Assembly: GCF_023065955.2 (NCBI RefSeq)
Contig: NC_079873.1
Coordinates: 5,656,566-5,720,565, forward strand
Length of the DNA stretch: 64,000 nt
Source of the DNA: Ursus arctos
Lineage: Eukaryota > Chordata > Mammalia > Carnivora > Ursidae
Direction: 5' to 3'
The position numbers were made by a program, and so were the translations under genes. The number at the start of each line of letters is the position of its first letter. Position 1 is the first letter of the stretch. Below are positions 43,124-54,695 of the stretch, piece after piece. The notes below the pieces were generated by a model. That model did no database searches, was not told the DNA's origin, and was given only the letters and a program-made list of their open reading frames with translations.

Positions 43124-46100
43124 AGGTTGCGCGATCTTCTCTAGCAGCCCGCACCACTGAAATGACACATCCAAGTGGGCGGCTTTAGGGTCTGATGGAT
43201 TCAGAGTTAGAAATCTACAGCCAGAGATTAGCCAAAGGGCAATATATATATAAAATAAAGCTATTGGCCACAAAAAAAAAAAAATTAAAATGATACATCA
43301 TGGGCTCTAGACTGGACTCCGCCCGAAATTAAAAGAGGAAGGGCCAGTGTAACTGTGCTTTCAACACTGGGGGTTCAAACATTCACCTGTGGAATCTGTC
43401 AGACATCGAGGTTCTCTGGGATGGGCTCAGGGCATCGAGGCATGACCCCGGACTCTACAGACGGACAGAGGCCCCAAGTGTTTCTTAGAATAGGACAGCT
43501 GTGGCAAACACTAAGACAACAGATTGTCTGAACGTTGAGAGGTTATGGAGTGAAAGTCTAGTGGTGAAAGATACAGAGCAGTTGCAGAAAGCAAATAAAA
43601 GCACGAAAATGGTAAGTATTTATGGTCAGAGTGGAAAAGTGCAGTTTAAAAAGTATAAGGGAGAAGAGTTCCGGTGGATGATTGATCCCTGGTGTGCCAA
43701 CAGTTGGGACAGTTTCGACCCCAAAGGGAGAATGTTGTTACACAAGGGTCGTTGTCTGTAGCAAATGCCGTCACATACCACCCAGACGTCCCCACATTCC
43801 CATGGCCGAAAGGAACATCCCTACTGACAGTGTTGGGTGTGGACAGTTCAGAGCTAAACTCCATCTTTCCCCACCTGGAAAGTGTACTTGGTGGAAAAGC
43901 GGTCACCTAACCCATGCCACACTCCAGGGAGAAGCCCACATCGAGTGAGTGGTCTGGGCAATGCTGGGGTACACAAGACCAACCTCCTTGTCCCAGTCAG
44001 GATAACTTCCAGGACATCCCCAGCTCCAGATCATGCTGTGGTATCCCCTCGAGGCTGTGGCTGCAAACGCAGACGAGCCCAATTCCTGCCCGAGCTGCAT
44101 TCTTCACTCGCCCTCGGGGGCTGATCCTGGAACCATCACCCAGTAAGTTCTGAACACACATCTCAAAAGCTTAGGATATGCTTCATGAATAACACAACCT
44201 GTGAAAACCAATCGCATTCCCATACGCGTCCAGATGGTAAGAATGCGTTTTCTCCAAGTAACAATAAAGCTAAGTGGATAGGAAGCATATCTCTTGAAAA
44301 AGGTGAGGGTGTTGAAGGAATTAACCAAGCGGTGGCAGGTAGAAGTGTGCCCTTCCGGTGCAGAAGATGAAGGGGGAACCACGGGAAAGAGCAGGTGAGC
44401 TGGTGGATATCCTCGCCCAAGGACAGATCTCAGTAAGTCCCCACAAGCCCGTCCTCACTGGGCCAAGCTAGCTTAGGATGCATGACAACTTCACTTCAGG
44501 TTGCGACGTTTCTGAAACTAAGAGAATTGTAGTCTCTTCAAAGTGTTCACCAACGAAAAACCCAGTGTTGTTTCAATATGTTTCAACTTGTTACTGGCAG
44601 CTCTTTTTCATTTGTGCCTTTAAAAGCAAGTTTGTTGTCAGGCTGTGTACCCAACAACTGAAAGAACAAGAGAAATCCTTTTCTTAAAAAACATGCCAGC
44701 ACCATTCCAAAGTCCCTGTGAAGAATGAAAGTCATAGTCAAAGCAGAAAAAAATGCAAGAGCAATGTGGAAAAACAATTTAAACATACATCTTTACACAA
44801 TTCTTAATTACATCCTTTGCTAGAGTTCTCTGGAAAGGCTAGGATGGGATGCAAATTTACAACGCGCTAAAGTACGCTTCGATGACTAGCAATGTTTAGG
44901 AGGCTTCTTTGGTCTTTTCTTTCCCTATTCTTGTTGTTGCTGCTGCTGTGTTTTATTGTACGATGTTTTAAACATGAACAAAACAGAAAAAGTCATCAAG
45001 AGAAATTCTAGCAAAATCTGAAAGCGTGCAGCCAGCCACTAAAACAATGATGTCATCAGCTCTCTTAGTTACATCAGGATTCAACCCTGTCCTGCCTGGT
45101 AGCGTGCAAATGCTGCCCTTACTCATAGCCACTGAAAACCACTTTATTATTATATCAACATGTTGTGAGAACACTGAGAATTCTGACTTCGCCATAGGCA
45201 ATCAGCTAAGCCGTGAAGGATTCCAGAGCTCTCTGAGACCTTCTGCATCATGCCTACCATCACCTCTGTGCAAAGCATTTTCATCGGTGCGCGTTTCGGT
45301 CAATTCCTCTCTGTGAAAGTATAAGGTCTATCCAAACGCGGCCAAGCCATTCTCTAAACACAACCAGGACGAGAAAAGGGACTCAAAATGTGTTTCTACA
45401 TATCCACCCAAAATGTTTGTAAACTGTAGAATTCTGACTCAGACGATACCATATAATTACAAACCAGGGAGGACTTTTGAAGGTCATTTAATCCATCTTC
45501 TTGATGAAAAGAAGACAAATCTAACTCGTTCATGACATGTAATTGTCTTATAATACAAGGAATTTTCCAAGGGAAAGAGTTTCGGCATCTCGGTATCACG
45601 CTACCCTGTTCTCATGGACTTTTCCATCCTTGAATCCCTACTGAAACCTCTCAAAAGCAGTCAGAGCAAAGGGGTGAGGAGTTATTAAAGTTCAGACTTT
45701 CTGCCTGCTAATATCCTCTTCTCGAATTAACAAAATCCTCTAATCACTCTCTCCAAAACCTTTACAATGCCTAAAAAAAAAGGTCAAAACTGGATGAGGA
45801 CACAACACAGGGTGCATCCTGTGTGAGTATGAAGAAGGAAGATCACATGGACATTGTTCACTGCCATACTACTCAGGGCGGCAGGACCAAGAGGATGATG
45901 CAGACAGCCCACATCTCGGAAGTGAACGTAATATGGGGAACTTTTTGAAAAATGCTCCCCAATGTCTGAGGAGAAAGGGAGAGTGCAGCCAGAGTTGGGA
46001 GGGAGGATCTAAGCATCCCGTGAGAGCACTAAAGCTCAAAACCACCCGCCTGGGACTCTCTGGACACCCGGGCTTACTCGTTGTGGATCTGAATCACATG

Positions 46101-46149
46101 TGAAAGCCATCAGCAATACTGGTAACACAAGACTCTGAGGAACATTCTA
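43124..46149. other. Unassigned sequence, no gene supported
   Basis: About 3 kb of unique-looking sequence. Frames under 100 codons crowd both strands at 43500-44420 without any domain. One detail: aataaagctattggccac followed by an A13 run at 43254-43284 resembles a polyadenylation signal plus A tail, hinting at a tiny retroposed end, but no parent is recognisable. Confidence 0.4.
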
Positions 46150-46280
46150 GATCATTATGAGAATTGCAAGAGTTAATAGAGACTCAAGCCCCATGTTCTC
46201 GCTGTGTAGATGAAAACACTGGAGCCCAGGAAGGCTAAAAATGTGCAACTCATTGCTGACTCCAACAAAATGAATATTCT
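46150..46280 (-). repeat. MIR-like fragment, antisense
   Basis: gtagatgaaaacactggagcc, caggaaggctaaaaatgtgc and aactcattgctgactccaac recall reverse-complement MIR (acagatgaggaaactgaggcccagagaggt). Diverged. Confidence 0.55.
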
Positions 46281-46297
46281 GATAGAAAGCATGCCTA

Positions 46298-46493
46298 GGG
46301 GGCACCTGGGCGGCTCAGTTGTTAAGCGTCTGCCTTCAGCTCAGGGCGTGATCCCGGTGTTCTGGGATCGAGCCCCACGTCAGGCTCCTCTGCTGGGAGC
46401 CTGCTTCTTCCTCTCCCACTCCCCCTGCTGTGTTCCCTCTCTCGCTGGCTGTCTCTGTCAAATAAATAAATAAAATCTTTAAAAAAAAAAAAA
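46298..46493 (+). repeat. Can-SINE, younger subtype, with TSD
   Basis: Begins gggggcacctgggcggctca with gttgttaagcgtctgcc and agggcgtgatcccggtg; the tail has A(n) to 46493. Perfect 12-bp direct repeat aaagcatgccta (46286-46297; 46494-46505). Confidence 0.95.
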
Positions 46494-46505
46494 AAAGCAT
46501 GCCTA

Positions 46506-46989
46506 ACTTGGAGTCACGAACCTACTGTACATTCCAGGTCACTTATCATAAAATGTAAGCTTTTGAAAAAAAAAATCAATTTCTTCTTTTCTAAAATGAC
46601 AAGAAGAGTGTTTTTGTAAGATGGACACAGAGATATTTATGAAGACCATCTGTGATCATCTCAAGTCAAAGCGGTAGTCTAGCTGGCAAGACGCAAAATC
46701 CATCAATATGAATGATTTGCACCTAAGAGGTGACTTAATAATTTAGAAGGTCTCAGAGAGGTCTGGAGTCCTGGGTGGTTCATATAATTAACTATGGAGA
46801 GTCAGAATTCCAAGAGCCCTTAAAAAGTTTTGATATAATAAGAGAAAAAATGGTTTTCCATTGCTTCTGAGTAAGATCAACCATGAATTTCTACATTACT
46901 TGGTTGTTTCAAGTCTTTCCACAGGCACAACATCCACATAAAGCATAACCAGTACAGTTCTTTAACTCAGTGCTGCACTAAATTAAATT
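46506..46989. other. Unassigned sequence
   Basis: AT-rich stretch with no gene or repeat recognised. Confidence 0.5.
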
Positions 46990-47885
46990 TATAACCCATA
47001 ACCCCTTTTGGGGGAACATGAAAATCCAATAACATCGAAGACTGTTTCTTTTGGGTTCCCTCACCCAATTCCAGTGTGGGATGGGCTGTGGCATCCCCAC
47101 GCCACCAAGCAGCTCTCAGGCATCAGCAGGGTGTGGGACAATGTAACTCAATGCCGACACTGTCCACCCAGAGCTGGCATCAGATTCCACGGGCAAAGGG
47201 CTCAGTCCTCCAGGACCGCCACCCCTTCAGATGCCAATCGCCAAGCTATTACCGGGGCTTCTGAGCACCATGCTAAACACCCAAGGTTCCAACAACCCCC
47301 TCCTTGGGTTTGACTGATTTTCTACAGCAGCTCACAGAACTCAGAGAAACATTTTACTACATGATTGTTTTTTAATAAAAGGTTATAACTCAGAGACAAC
47401 CAGATAGAAGAGATACTTTGGGCAAAGTATGGGAAAAGGGATGGAGCTCTCATGCCTTCTCCAGGCTCCTCACCTCCATGTGTTCACCAGCCTAGGAGCT
47501 CTCTAGACGCTCCTCTTCTGAGTGTTTCTGGAGGCTTCATGACATAGGCATGATTGATTAAATCATTGGCTATTGGTCTGATTCAACCTGCAGCACCTCT
47601 CCCATTCCCGGATGTAGGGGGAGGGTTGAAAGTTCCAACCCTCTATTCACAGGCTGGTGCCACTAGCAACCTGCCCCTGCCCTTAGGTTACTTAGGGGCT
47701 TTCCAAAAGTCACTTCATTAACGTAACATAAGAGACCTCCATCACTCCTGTCACAGGACATTTCAAGGGGTTTGAGCCAGGAACCAGTGAATGAAGACCA
47801 AATACATGAGAAATATAGTTCGGTCACCTGAACTACCAATATATATATATATATATTTGTTATAAATCACAATGTCACAGTATTC
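46990..47885 (+). repeat. ERVL-class solo LTR, copy 3 of 3, most complete
   Basis: Longest and best preserved of three related LTRs. Landmarks: ggttccctcacccaattcc, gtggcatccccacgccacc, agctcacagaactcagagaa, taactcagagacaaccagat, aggcttcatgacataggcat, gattgattaaatcattggc, tccaaccctctattcacagg, agtcacttcattaacgtaac and ttgttataaatcacaatgtc. Recalled as MER21-like ERVL (tentative). An (AT)n tract at 47839-47856 lies near its 3' end. No gag, pol or env next to it. Confidence 0.75.
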
Positions 47886-47924
47886 TTAATATTATGTATA
47901 ATTTAAAAGGAAATACAGTGACTA

Positions 47925-48365
47925 AGTTTCCTAGGGCCGCTACAACAAAGCACACCAACTAGATGGTCTGGACAACAGAAATTGACTGTCATGATTCTAG
48001 AGCCCAGAGGTCTGGGATCAAGGTGTCCATATGGCCATGCTCTCACTGTGGGCTCCAGGGCGGGGATCCATTCCATGCCTTTCTCTTAACTTCCCATGTT
48101 TCCTTGGCTTATGGCAGCCGGTCTAACCTTCCTGTGGCCTTCTACTCGTGTCCTCACATCCACGAGCATCTGTGTCCAAATTTCCCCTTCTCATAAGGAC
48201 CCGGTCTTATCGCATCGAGGGCTCACCCTGCTCAGATAGGACCTCGTCTTCACTAATTCCATCTCCAGCAACTTTATTTCCTAATAAGGTCATTTTCCAA
48301 GGTACTGAAGGTTAGGACATCAACTTATAGATTTGGGAAACGGAGGACACAATTCAACCCATAAC
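47925..48365 (+). repeat. Old interspersed repeat, family unassigned
   Basis: A familiar mammalian repeat by its words: gtttcctagggccgctacaac, tctggacaacagaaattgac, gaggtctgggatcaaggtgt, ttccccttctcataaggacc, taataaggtcattttccaagg and ggacacaattcaacccataac. I cannot assign the family from memory; it has no coding frame. Confidence 0.65.
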
Positions 48366-49298
48366 AATGACGAAAATAAATTAAAGCCATGGGGCAAATG
48401 CTATGTTGTTTGAACCAGAACCCCAACCCTCACCCCAGTTGAGAATCCCTGCCTTAATATTTTCATGCATGTTTCCCACTGGCTTCAAAAATCACTGTCA
48501 GTGTTTCTTCCTTAACTCTGGACTCGTTGCACCTCCAGGCATATGGCAGAGCACGGTGTCTCACTCTGACCCATCTGTCTCTCCATCTTGCTCACGACAA
48601 CTTGTCCCTTGTCTGTCTTTACATAAAGTACTTAATTCTTAGAGCATATGTTTGCATCATAAGGTGCCATTTGTTAACCATAATGTAGACCGCTTCAGAT
48701 CAAACAGTCCACATTTGGTGAAAATGGGCCACTTAAGTAAGTGTGGGACAGCCACGCATTCACCATAAGATGGTTCTCACCCAAGGCAATAAATCTATCC
48801 TTAAAATATTCTTTCTACCCTATGTCCACACCCTCAACTTGATGTTCTTTACTTTCATTTCATAACTGGACCTTCACTACTCGCAAACTATCCTCTTTAA
48901 GGGTCCCCTTAAGGATTCTTCATCCTAGACCTCTGTCCCTGAACACCGACGGTCAGAGGCGGCATTCATGGGCTCCTACCCCCATCAAGCTGGAACCATA
49001 ACCTAGGTTTCAAAAGAGAAAGCAGCCAACAGCTATTCCAATCCTCTCCTTTGACAAATGAATAGAGTAAAACTGAGTACATCCTCAGTAACATTTCTGC
49101 CATGGGAGCCACCACCGACTCCTCTTTCATAAGCTAGATCTTCATAAATTTTACATAACCCTGAACGAAGGAAGGCTGGTTAGAAGAAGAATGCAGGGGC
49201 CAAGAGGCAGAGAACAGAGGACTGAGTGCAAGAACTGGGCACATCTTATCAAGCAGAGAGGCACCAGAGAGAAACCTAGAGCACAGAGAAGTTGAGAG
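48366..49298. other. Unassigned sequence, no gene seen
   Basis: Frames up to 79 codons, none recognised. Part of 48400-48640 (C/T-rich) may be old LINE, not assignable. Confidence 0.45.
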
Positions 49299-49486
49299 CA
49301 GTGGTTCTCAAAGCGGGACCCTGAAACCAGAATGAATCATTGGCTGGAAGCTTGTTACACATGCAAACGCTGGGGTCTCACTCCAGACCTGCAGAATCAG
49401 AAATTCTGGGGGCGGGTACAGTAAACTGTGTTTTGATAGGTCTGCTGGGTGATTCTGACCTTTGCTATAGTTGCGGAACCTCACTG
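49299..49486 (+). repeat. MER5A-like hAT element
   Basis: Starts cagtggttctcaaagcggg (49299) and ends ttgcggaacctcactg, near-complementary hAT termini. The interior has cactccagacctgcagaatc, agaaattctgggggcggg and gtgttttgataggtctgctg, the order of MER5A. Non-autonomous; no transposase. Confidence 0.8.
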
Positions 49487-50935
49487 GATAACAATGCATC
49501 TTATTTTGCTATCCATGACTCCATGAAATATCACTCCAAATGGTTCCTTCTTCTCTTTCTCACCAAGTTTACCAGGTAAACGGAGTCCTCCACCCAGCCT
49601 GCAGGTGTCTCCTAGCGTTCCAGTTATAGGAACACGCAACATTCTGCATCCAGCAATAAACTGATCTCTGGATGTGCGTGTGCTCACATGCACGTGTACA
49701 ATTTTCAACCAGGTCAAGTCTGCGTCTGCACAGATGGCCCAAGGTGAGGACATCTGGCACAGACAAGGCCAAGTGGCCTCTCCTCTGGCTTGGCCTCACC
49801 TCCGTCTACGGGCATCTTCATAAGAAACAACTCTAGGAAGATGTAATTTATCGCTCAGGATAACAATGAGGACAAAAAGAAGAGTTTAAAGGCACTCTCA
49901 AATCTCCCTCCTATTTTTCACAATAGATGCTGGACAGCTGTGAGTCTTGACAGGTGTGATCTGTTGTTGGGAATAAGCAGTTCCCACAAGGCACATTACT
50001 GCCTGGCTTCCAGCATGTTGACCGGCAGAAGATTAATTTTAAGTTATCGAGCTAATTACTCACAAGCATTAACAGTAGCCAGGGAGAAGTTGTTTCCAGA
50101 CAGCAGGAGCTGAATTCTATTGCTATTACGGCGAGAACCATTTGAAAATTTCTACTTGCACAAACATACAATTCCTCATAAAGGAGAATGTTTTTTCCAT
50201 TTGCATTCCTACAGAATATCTTAGTAACATGTTTTATAATACATTAAGTCCTAGAAGTACTAATTCTAATACTAAAGCAAAATCTACCAGCTTGATATGC
50301 ACTGATAGGCCAGAAGATTCAGGATTTAGTTTAGTTGACTTTAATTTGTAGTGAGGAAAATCCAAGCAGAGAAGAAAAAAATACTAGAACTACATGTTTT
50401 TCCCATTCTAATTGACTTGAAGTCAGATTTTTGTCACATTGTTTGCTTGTGATATATGCTTTTTCATGGTGGTAAGTTATGTGTTATTCATTAGAGAGTG
50501 CAGAATAATTAATCAAACTAAAATCAAGCACCTTGTAGTCAATTATACCCTGACTTATATGATAGTCTAACTCATTCATCACGATTCTGGGTTATTTTAA
50601 TATGAACTTCAAAAGGTAGCAAGCTTTAATGAGAGGCCACTTGAGAAAACATGATGAATTAAATGTGATACAAGACGAAGAGAAATAACCCCAAGAAAAG
50701 ACTGCACTTTGCAAAAAAATCAATTCCAAGAAAAATGTGTTATCTGCAGAATTATATGCACCCAGCATCTGGGAAGTCAGGTATGTGTTCATAATAGAAT
50801 AGATGACCGAGAATTCAATGCCCTTTCTCCTTCCGTAATACTTTTCCAGGATTTCAGATTTCAATTAAAAATTCTACTGAATCTATTCTTATGCATCATA
50901 AGGGAAGAGAAAATCTCTAAGTGACAAATGCATAT
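49487..50935. other. Unassigned sequence, no gene supported
   Basis: No named repeat. The stretch 49920-50130 is repeat-free and has words seen in developmental enhancers (gctaattactc, ggacagctgtg), but this is only suggestive. Frames are under 95 codons. Confidence 0.42.
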
Positions 50936-50952
50936 AAGACATCTAAATTTTA

Positions 50953-51161
50953 GGGGCACCTGGGTGGCTCAGTCGTTAAGCGTCTGTCTTAGGCTCAGGG
51001 CGTGACCCCAGGTCCCTGGAATCGAGCCCCGCATCGGGCTCTGTGCTCCACTGGAAGCCTGCTTCTTCCTCTCCCACTTCCCCTGCTTGTGTTCCCTCTC
51101 TCAGTGGCTGTCTCTCTCTCTCTCTGTCAAATAAATAAATAAAATCTTTAAAAAAAAAAAA
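50953..51161 (+). repeat. Can-SINE, younger subtype, perfect 17-bp TSD
   Basis: Begins ggggcacctgggtggctcag, cgttaagcgtctgtct, aataaataaataaaatctttA(n). Perfect 17-bp direct repeat aagacatctaaatttta (50936-50952; 51162-51178). Confidence 0.96.
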
Positions 51162-51249
51162 AAGACATCTAAATTTTATTCTCTATCCAAAGAACTAAGC
51201 ACTGCCAAAGAAATTTCAAAGGGTTTTTGAAATTAAAAAATTAAATTAA

Positions 51250-51988
51250 AAAAATGTTTATTTTTTAAAAGAGATTTTAGTTTTTGGAGTTTTAGGTTTG
51301 TACCAAAATTACAAGAAAGGTGCAGAGATTTCCCATACATCCTCTGCCCGCACAACGACACAGCCCCCCCGTTATCAACACCCCCCACCAGAGGGCACAT
51401 TTGTTAGAACTGATGAGCCTATGCTGGCTGACACATGCTATTCACCCAGAGTCCATAGCTTACACTAGGGCTCACTCTTGGTGTTGTGTGTTCTATGGGT
51501 TTGAACAGATGTATGAAGACATGGATTCACCATGACAGTATCACCTAAATAGTTTCATTGCCCTGAAAATCCTCTGTGCTCACCCAAATTCATTCCTCCT
51601 TCTCCCACCCCAAACCGACAAACGCTGCCCTGTTTACTGTCTCCCGATTTTTGCTTTTTTGAGAATGTCATAGAGTTGAAATCATTGTATTGAGCCTTTT
51701 CAGTTTGGCTTCTGTCACTTAGTAATATGCACTTCAGTTTCTTCCATGTCTTTTTGTGGCTTGATAACTCGTTACCTTTTAGCCCTGAGTAATATCCCAT
51801 TGTCTGGAAGGACCTCAGTTTATCCAATCACCTACTGAAGGCATCGTTGTTGCTTCCAAATTTTGGTAATTATGAATAAAGGTGTATAAACATCCATACC
51901 AAGTTTTTTTACAAACATCAATCTTCATTTGGGTAAAAAGCAAAGAGCACAATTGATGGATTGTATGAGAAGAGTATGTTTAGTGTTG
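51250..51988 (-). repeat. Old L1 fragment, antisense (left part)
   Basis: Reverse-complement L1M 3' region: ggtttgtaccaaaattac, tcacccagagtccatagc, tctgtcacttagtaatatgc, gtttcttccatgtctttttg, tgagtaatatcccattgtc, gagaagagtatgtttagtg. Continues at 52608 after an inserted block. Confidence 0.72.
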
Positions 51989-52607
51989 TGTTAAAAAATT
52001 AAATTTGACAGAGTAAATTTAAGATCTGATTGGCTTTATTAAGCAATTCATGAACCCAGGCAGCATCCCACCTGGTAAGAAGAGAGATGCTCTGAGGTAT
52101 TGCACAAAATGGAAGGTTTTCATAGGACAAGGGTAGAGGAGAAGTTCTAATGCAAGGAGAGATAAGGATTCCTACACTTTCTTTTCATGGGGAAGGGAAT
52201 AGGAGGGGTTTTAGCACGTAGATTATGTCACTAGAGCTGATGAGGAAATTTCAGGTCCACTGTTAAAAGCTCACATTCCTGGGATAGGTTGAAACTGTAA
52301 TTAAGTCTTGGTTTGCTGTCCGGGAGGGCAAATGACTCCCATTTGGGGCTTGCTATTTCTTTCTTTTTTTTTTTAAAGATTTTATTTATTTATTTGACAG
52401 AGATAGAGACAGCCAGCGAGAGAGGGAACACAAGCAGGGGGAGTGGGAGAGGAAGAAGCAGGCTCCCAGCAGAGAAGCCTGATGTGGGGCTCGATCCCAT
52501 AACGCCGGGATCACGCCCTGAGCCGAAGGCAGACGCTTAACCACTGTGCCACCCAGGCGCCCCGGGGCTTGCTGTTTCTTACCATTTGTTTCTTTTTTTT
52601 CCTAACA
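51989..52607. repeat. LTR-like block inserted in the antisense L1
   Basis: A segment with tgtt...aaca ends (51989; 52604-52607) interrupts the L1 between agtatgtttagtg and aaatggccaagctgtc. Its text (aagatctgattggctttatt, aagcaattcatgaaccc, gatgctctgaggtattgc) recalls an ERV LTR that I cannot name. No target duplication is clear, so the LTR call is an inference from the ends and the clean interruption. It contains the SINE at 52362-52563. Confidence 0.5.
52362..52563 (-). repeat. Can-SINE, antisense, younger subtype, TSD
   Basis: Plus strand: T-run, aaagattttatttatttatt, gacagccagcgagagaggg, ctgagccgaaggcagacgc, ending acccaggcgcccc. Direct repeats of 17 bp with one mismatch: ggggcttgctatttctt (52345-52361) and ggggcttgctgtttctt (52564-52580). 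Confidence 0.96.
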
Positions 52608-52880
52608 TAAATGGCCAAGCTGTCTTCCAAAGTGGCTGCACCATTCTGCATTCCTTCCAGCAGTGAATGAGAATTCCTGTTGCTCCACGTTCTCACCAGC
52701 ATTTGCTGCTGTCCGAATTCCAGATCTGGGCCATTCTGACAGGCGTGTATCTCCTCGTTTTAATGTGCATTTTCCCCAAGGCCCTATGAGAAGGAGCATC
52801 TCTTCACAAGCTTGTTCAGCACTGTATACTTTCTCTGATGAGGTGTCTGTTGAGCTCTGTGGTCTCAGGTTGTTTAAATT
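52608..52880 (-). repeat. Old L1 fragment, antisense (right part)
   Basis: Resumes the L1 text: ggccaagctgtcttccaaag, tggctgcaccattctgcatt, gagaattcctgttgctccac, ttctcaccagcatttgctgc, ggccattctgacaggcgtg, tgaggtgtctgttgagctc. Same element as 51250-51988. Confidence 0.75.
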
Positions 52881-53419
52881 ACTCTTTTCGGCTCTCAGAC
52901 CAGACTGTGAAGCACCAAGGATCAACGGTACACACTACTCATTTTCCAATTCCCAGGTCTTCAGCACCAGGCACTCATTTGGTGCCCAACGCATCCTAAC
53001 AACAACAGCCAACGCTTCTGGGAAGCTGCCTCCGTGAGCGGTCCTGCTCTCGCTCAGTTCCATCACAGTGGATCCTAGTGAAGCAGTTCTACCCATTCAC
53101 TGCTGCTACGTTAGAGGTGAGCAAATTGAGCAAACAGCAGTGAAATGGTCTCAAAGGAGATTCAGAGACAGAACTTCTGCAAAAGGAAAAGCAGTTTACT
53201 TGCAAAGAAGTTCCAAGAGACTGTGGGACCATCTCACAAAATTAAAAGTTTTTAAATTAGCAGGTATTTGAAGGAAAAGATGCAGCATGACCACCTTAGT
53301 CTGCTCATGACTGAGAAAAAAACAAAAAAAAAAAACCCAAAAATCCAAACCCGTATTTTCTTAAAGGATCACATCCACAAATGCTAGGACATATCCTCAG
53401 AATCAGTATTATTACTTTC
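52881..53419. other. Unassigned sequence
   Basis: A 124-codon plus-strand frame (52663-53037) overlaps antisense L1 sequence and is not credible. An A-rich stretch lies at 53316-53340. Nothing else recognised. Confidence 0.45.
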
Positions 53420-53700
53420 TTTTTTAATTTAAATTTTAGGAAAGGGCGCCTCAGCGGCTCAGTCGGGGAAGCCTCTGCCTCCCACTCTGGTCATGATCCC
53501 AGGGTCCTGGATTGAGTCCCGCATCGGGCTCCCTGCTCAGCGGGGAGCCTGCTTCTCCCTCTCCCTCTGGTGTTCCCCCTGCTTGTGTGCTCTCTCCCTC
53601 TCCCTCTCCCTCTGTGAAATGAATCAATAAAATCTTTAAAAATATTAATTAATTGTAAGTAGTTAACATACAGTGTAATATTGGTTTCTGTAGTGAAATT
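53420..53700 (-). repeat. L1 3' end, antisense, split by SINE
   Basis: ttttttaatttaaattttag (left) and aattgtaagtagttaacatac, agtgtaatattggtttctg (right, about 53650-53690) match the reverse L1 3' UTR seen at 26520-26570. The SINE at 53444-53641 sits between them. Confidence 0.65.
53444..53641 (+). repeat. Can-SINE, diverged
   Basis: Begins gggcgcctcagcggctcag, gtcatgatcccagggtcctgg, ctgctcagcggggagcctgc, tail gaatcaataaaatctttaaaa. Head differs at several sites (gtcggggaagcctctgcc). Target duplication not clear because both flanks are AT-rich. Confidence 0.9.
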
Positions 53701-54095
53701 CAGTGCAGAATCAGCATTAGTAAAGAGAGAGACGCAGTTGTCTCCTTTCAGAAGAATGTCTGCCATGGAATGGAAGGAAAGCATTTTTTTCCTAATCGCA
53801 TTTCACAGAAATAAGTGCCTTTTCTTTTCTAAATTCTCAAATGGAGACATAAATGAGCACCTTTCTGACTCCCACACTGTAAGTGAAACAGAACACGGTT
53901 ACTGCCATCAACTTGTTCCTTTCCGCATTGGAGTTTATTCCTTCACACAGGATACATGAATATGTAACAAAGACTCATGTATACATATGTATATGTGTTT
54001 AGATACAGATACACATATCTAAATATAGATGCGGAACTAGACACACACACAGACCCACAGAAATGGAAAGTAGAAAGAGACAGAACTACACTAGT
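53701..54095. other. Unassigned sequence
   Basis: Includes a TA/CA-rich low-complexity stretch (about 53978-54050). A 92-codon frame at 53681-53959 has no recognisable domain. Confidence 0.45.
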
Positions 54096-54533
54096 GCTTT
54101 TCAACAGGGATGATTTTGCCCCATGGCAGTACTGACTTCAGTGTTTGGAGATATACCCATATAACTAGATACAGATTTGTCTGTCATGACTGGGATGGGA
54201 GGGATACTACCGGCATCCAGTGGGTAAAGACCAGAGAGGGTACTAAAAATCCTAAAAGGCGGGGTGCCCGGGTGGCACAGTCGCTAAGCTCTGCCTTCGG
54301 CTCAGGGCGTGATCCCAGCGTTCTGGGATCGAGCCCCACATCGGGCTCCTCCGCTAGGAGCCTGCTTCTTCCTCTCCCATTCCCCCTGCTTGTGTTCCCT
54401 CTCTCGCTGACTGTCTATGTCAAATTAAATAATAAAATCTTTAAAAAAAAAAATCCTAAAAGGCACAGAACAGCCCCACAACAGAGAATCATCTGGCCCA
54501 AAATGTCAACAGTGTCAAGACTGAGAAACCCTG
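54096..54533 (-). repeat. hAT-type element, antisense, split by SINE
   Basis: Same family as 28135-28339 but reversed: starts agtgcttttcaacaggg, has gatttgtctgtcatgactgg, actaccggcatccagtggg, and after the SINE agaacagccccacaacagag, ggcccaaaatgtcaacagtg, ending gactgagaaaccctg. The SINE with its duplicated target occupies 54261-54464. Confidence 0.72.
54261..54448 (+). repeat. Can-SINE, younger subtype, in hAT element
   Basis: Begins ggggtgcccgggtggcacag, agggcgtgatcccagcg, tail aaattaaataataaaatctttA(n). Perfect 16-bp direct repeat aaaaatcctaaaaggc (54245-54260; 54449-54464), with hAT text continuing on both sides. Confidence 0.96.
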
Positions 54534-54587
54534 AACTAGGCACGTATGAATAATACACAGACATATATATGCAAATAAAAACTTTTT

Positions 54588-54695
54588 AAAAAAGACTTTG
54601 TTTTTAAGTAAGCTCTACACCCAACGTGGAGTTAGACCTTACACCCCTGATATCAGGAGTCGTACGCTCTACCGACTGAGCCAGCCAGGAGCCCC
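54588..54695 (-). repeat. Short Can-SINE, antisense
   Basis: Plus strand: tttaaaaaagactttg, ttttaagtaagctctacacc, tgatatcaggagtcgtacg, tctaccgactgagccagcc, ending aggagcccc. Short head-only form. Weak direct repeats (atatgcaaataaaa / atatgtacataaaa) flank it. Confidence 0.9.
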
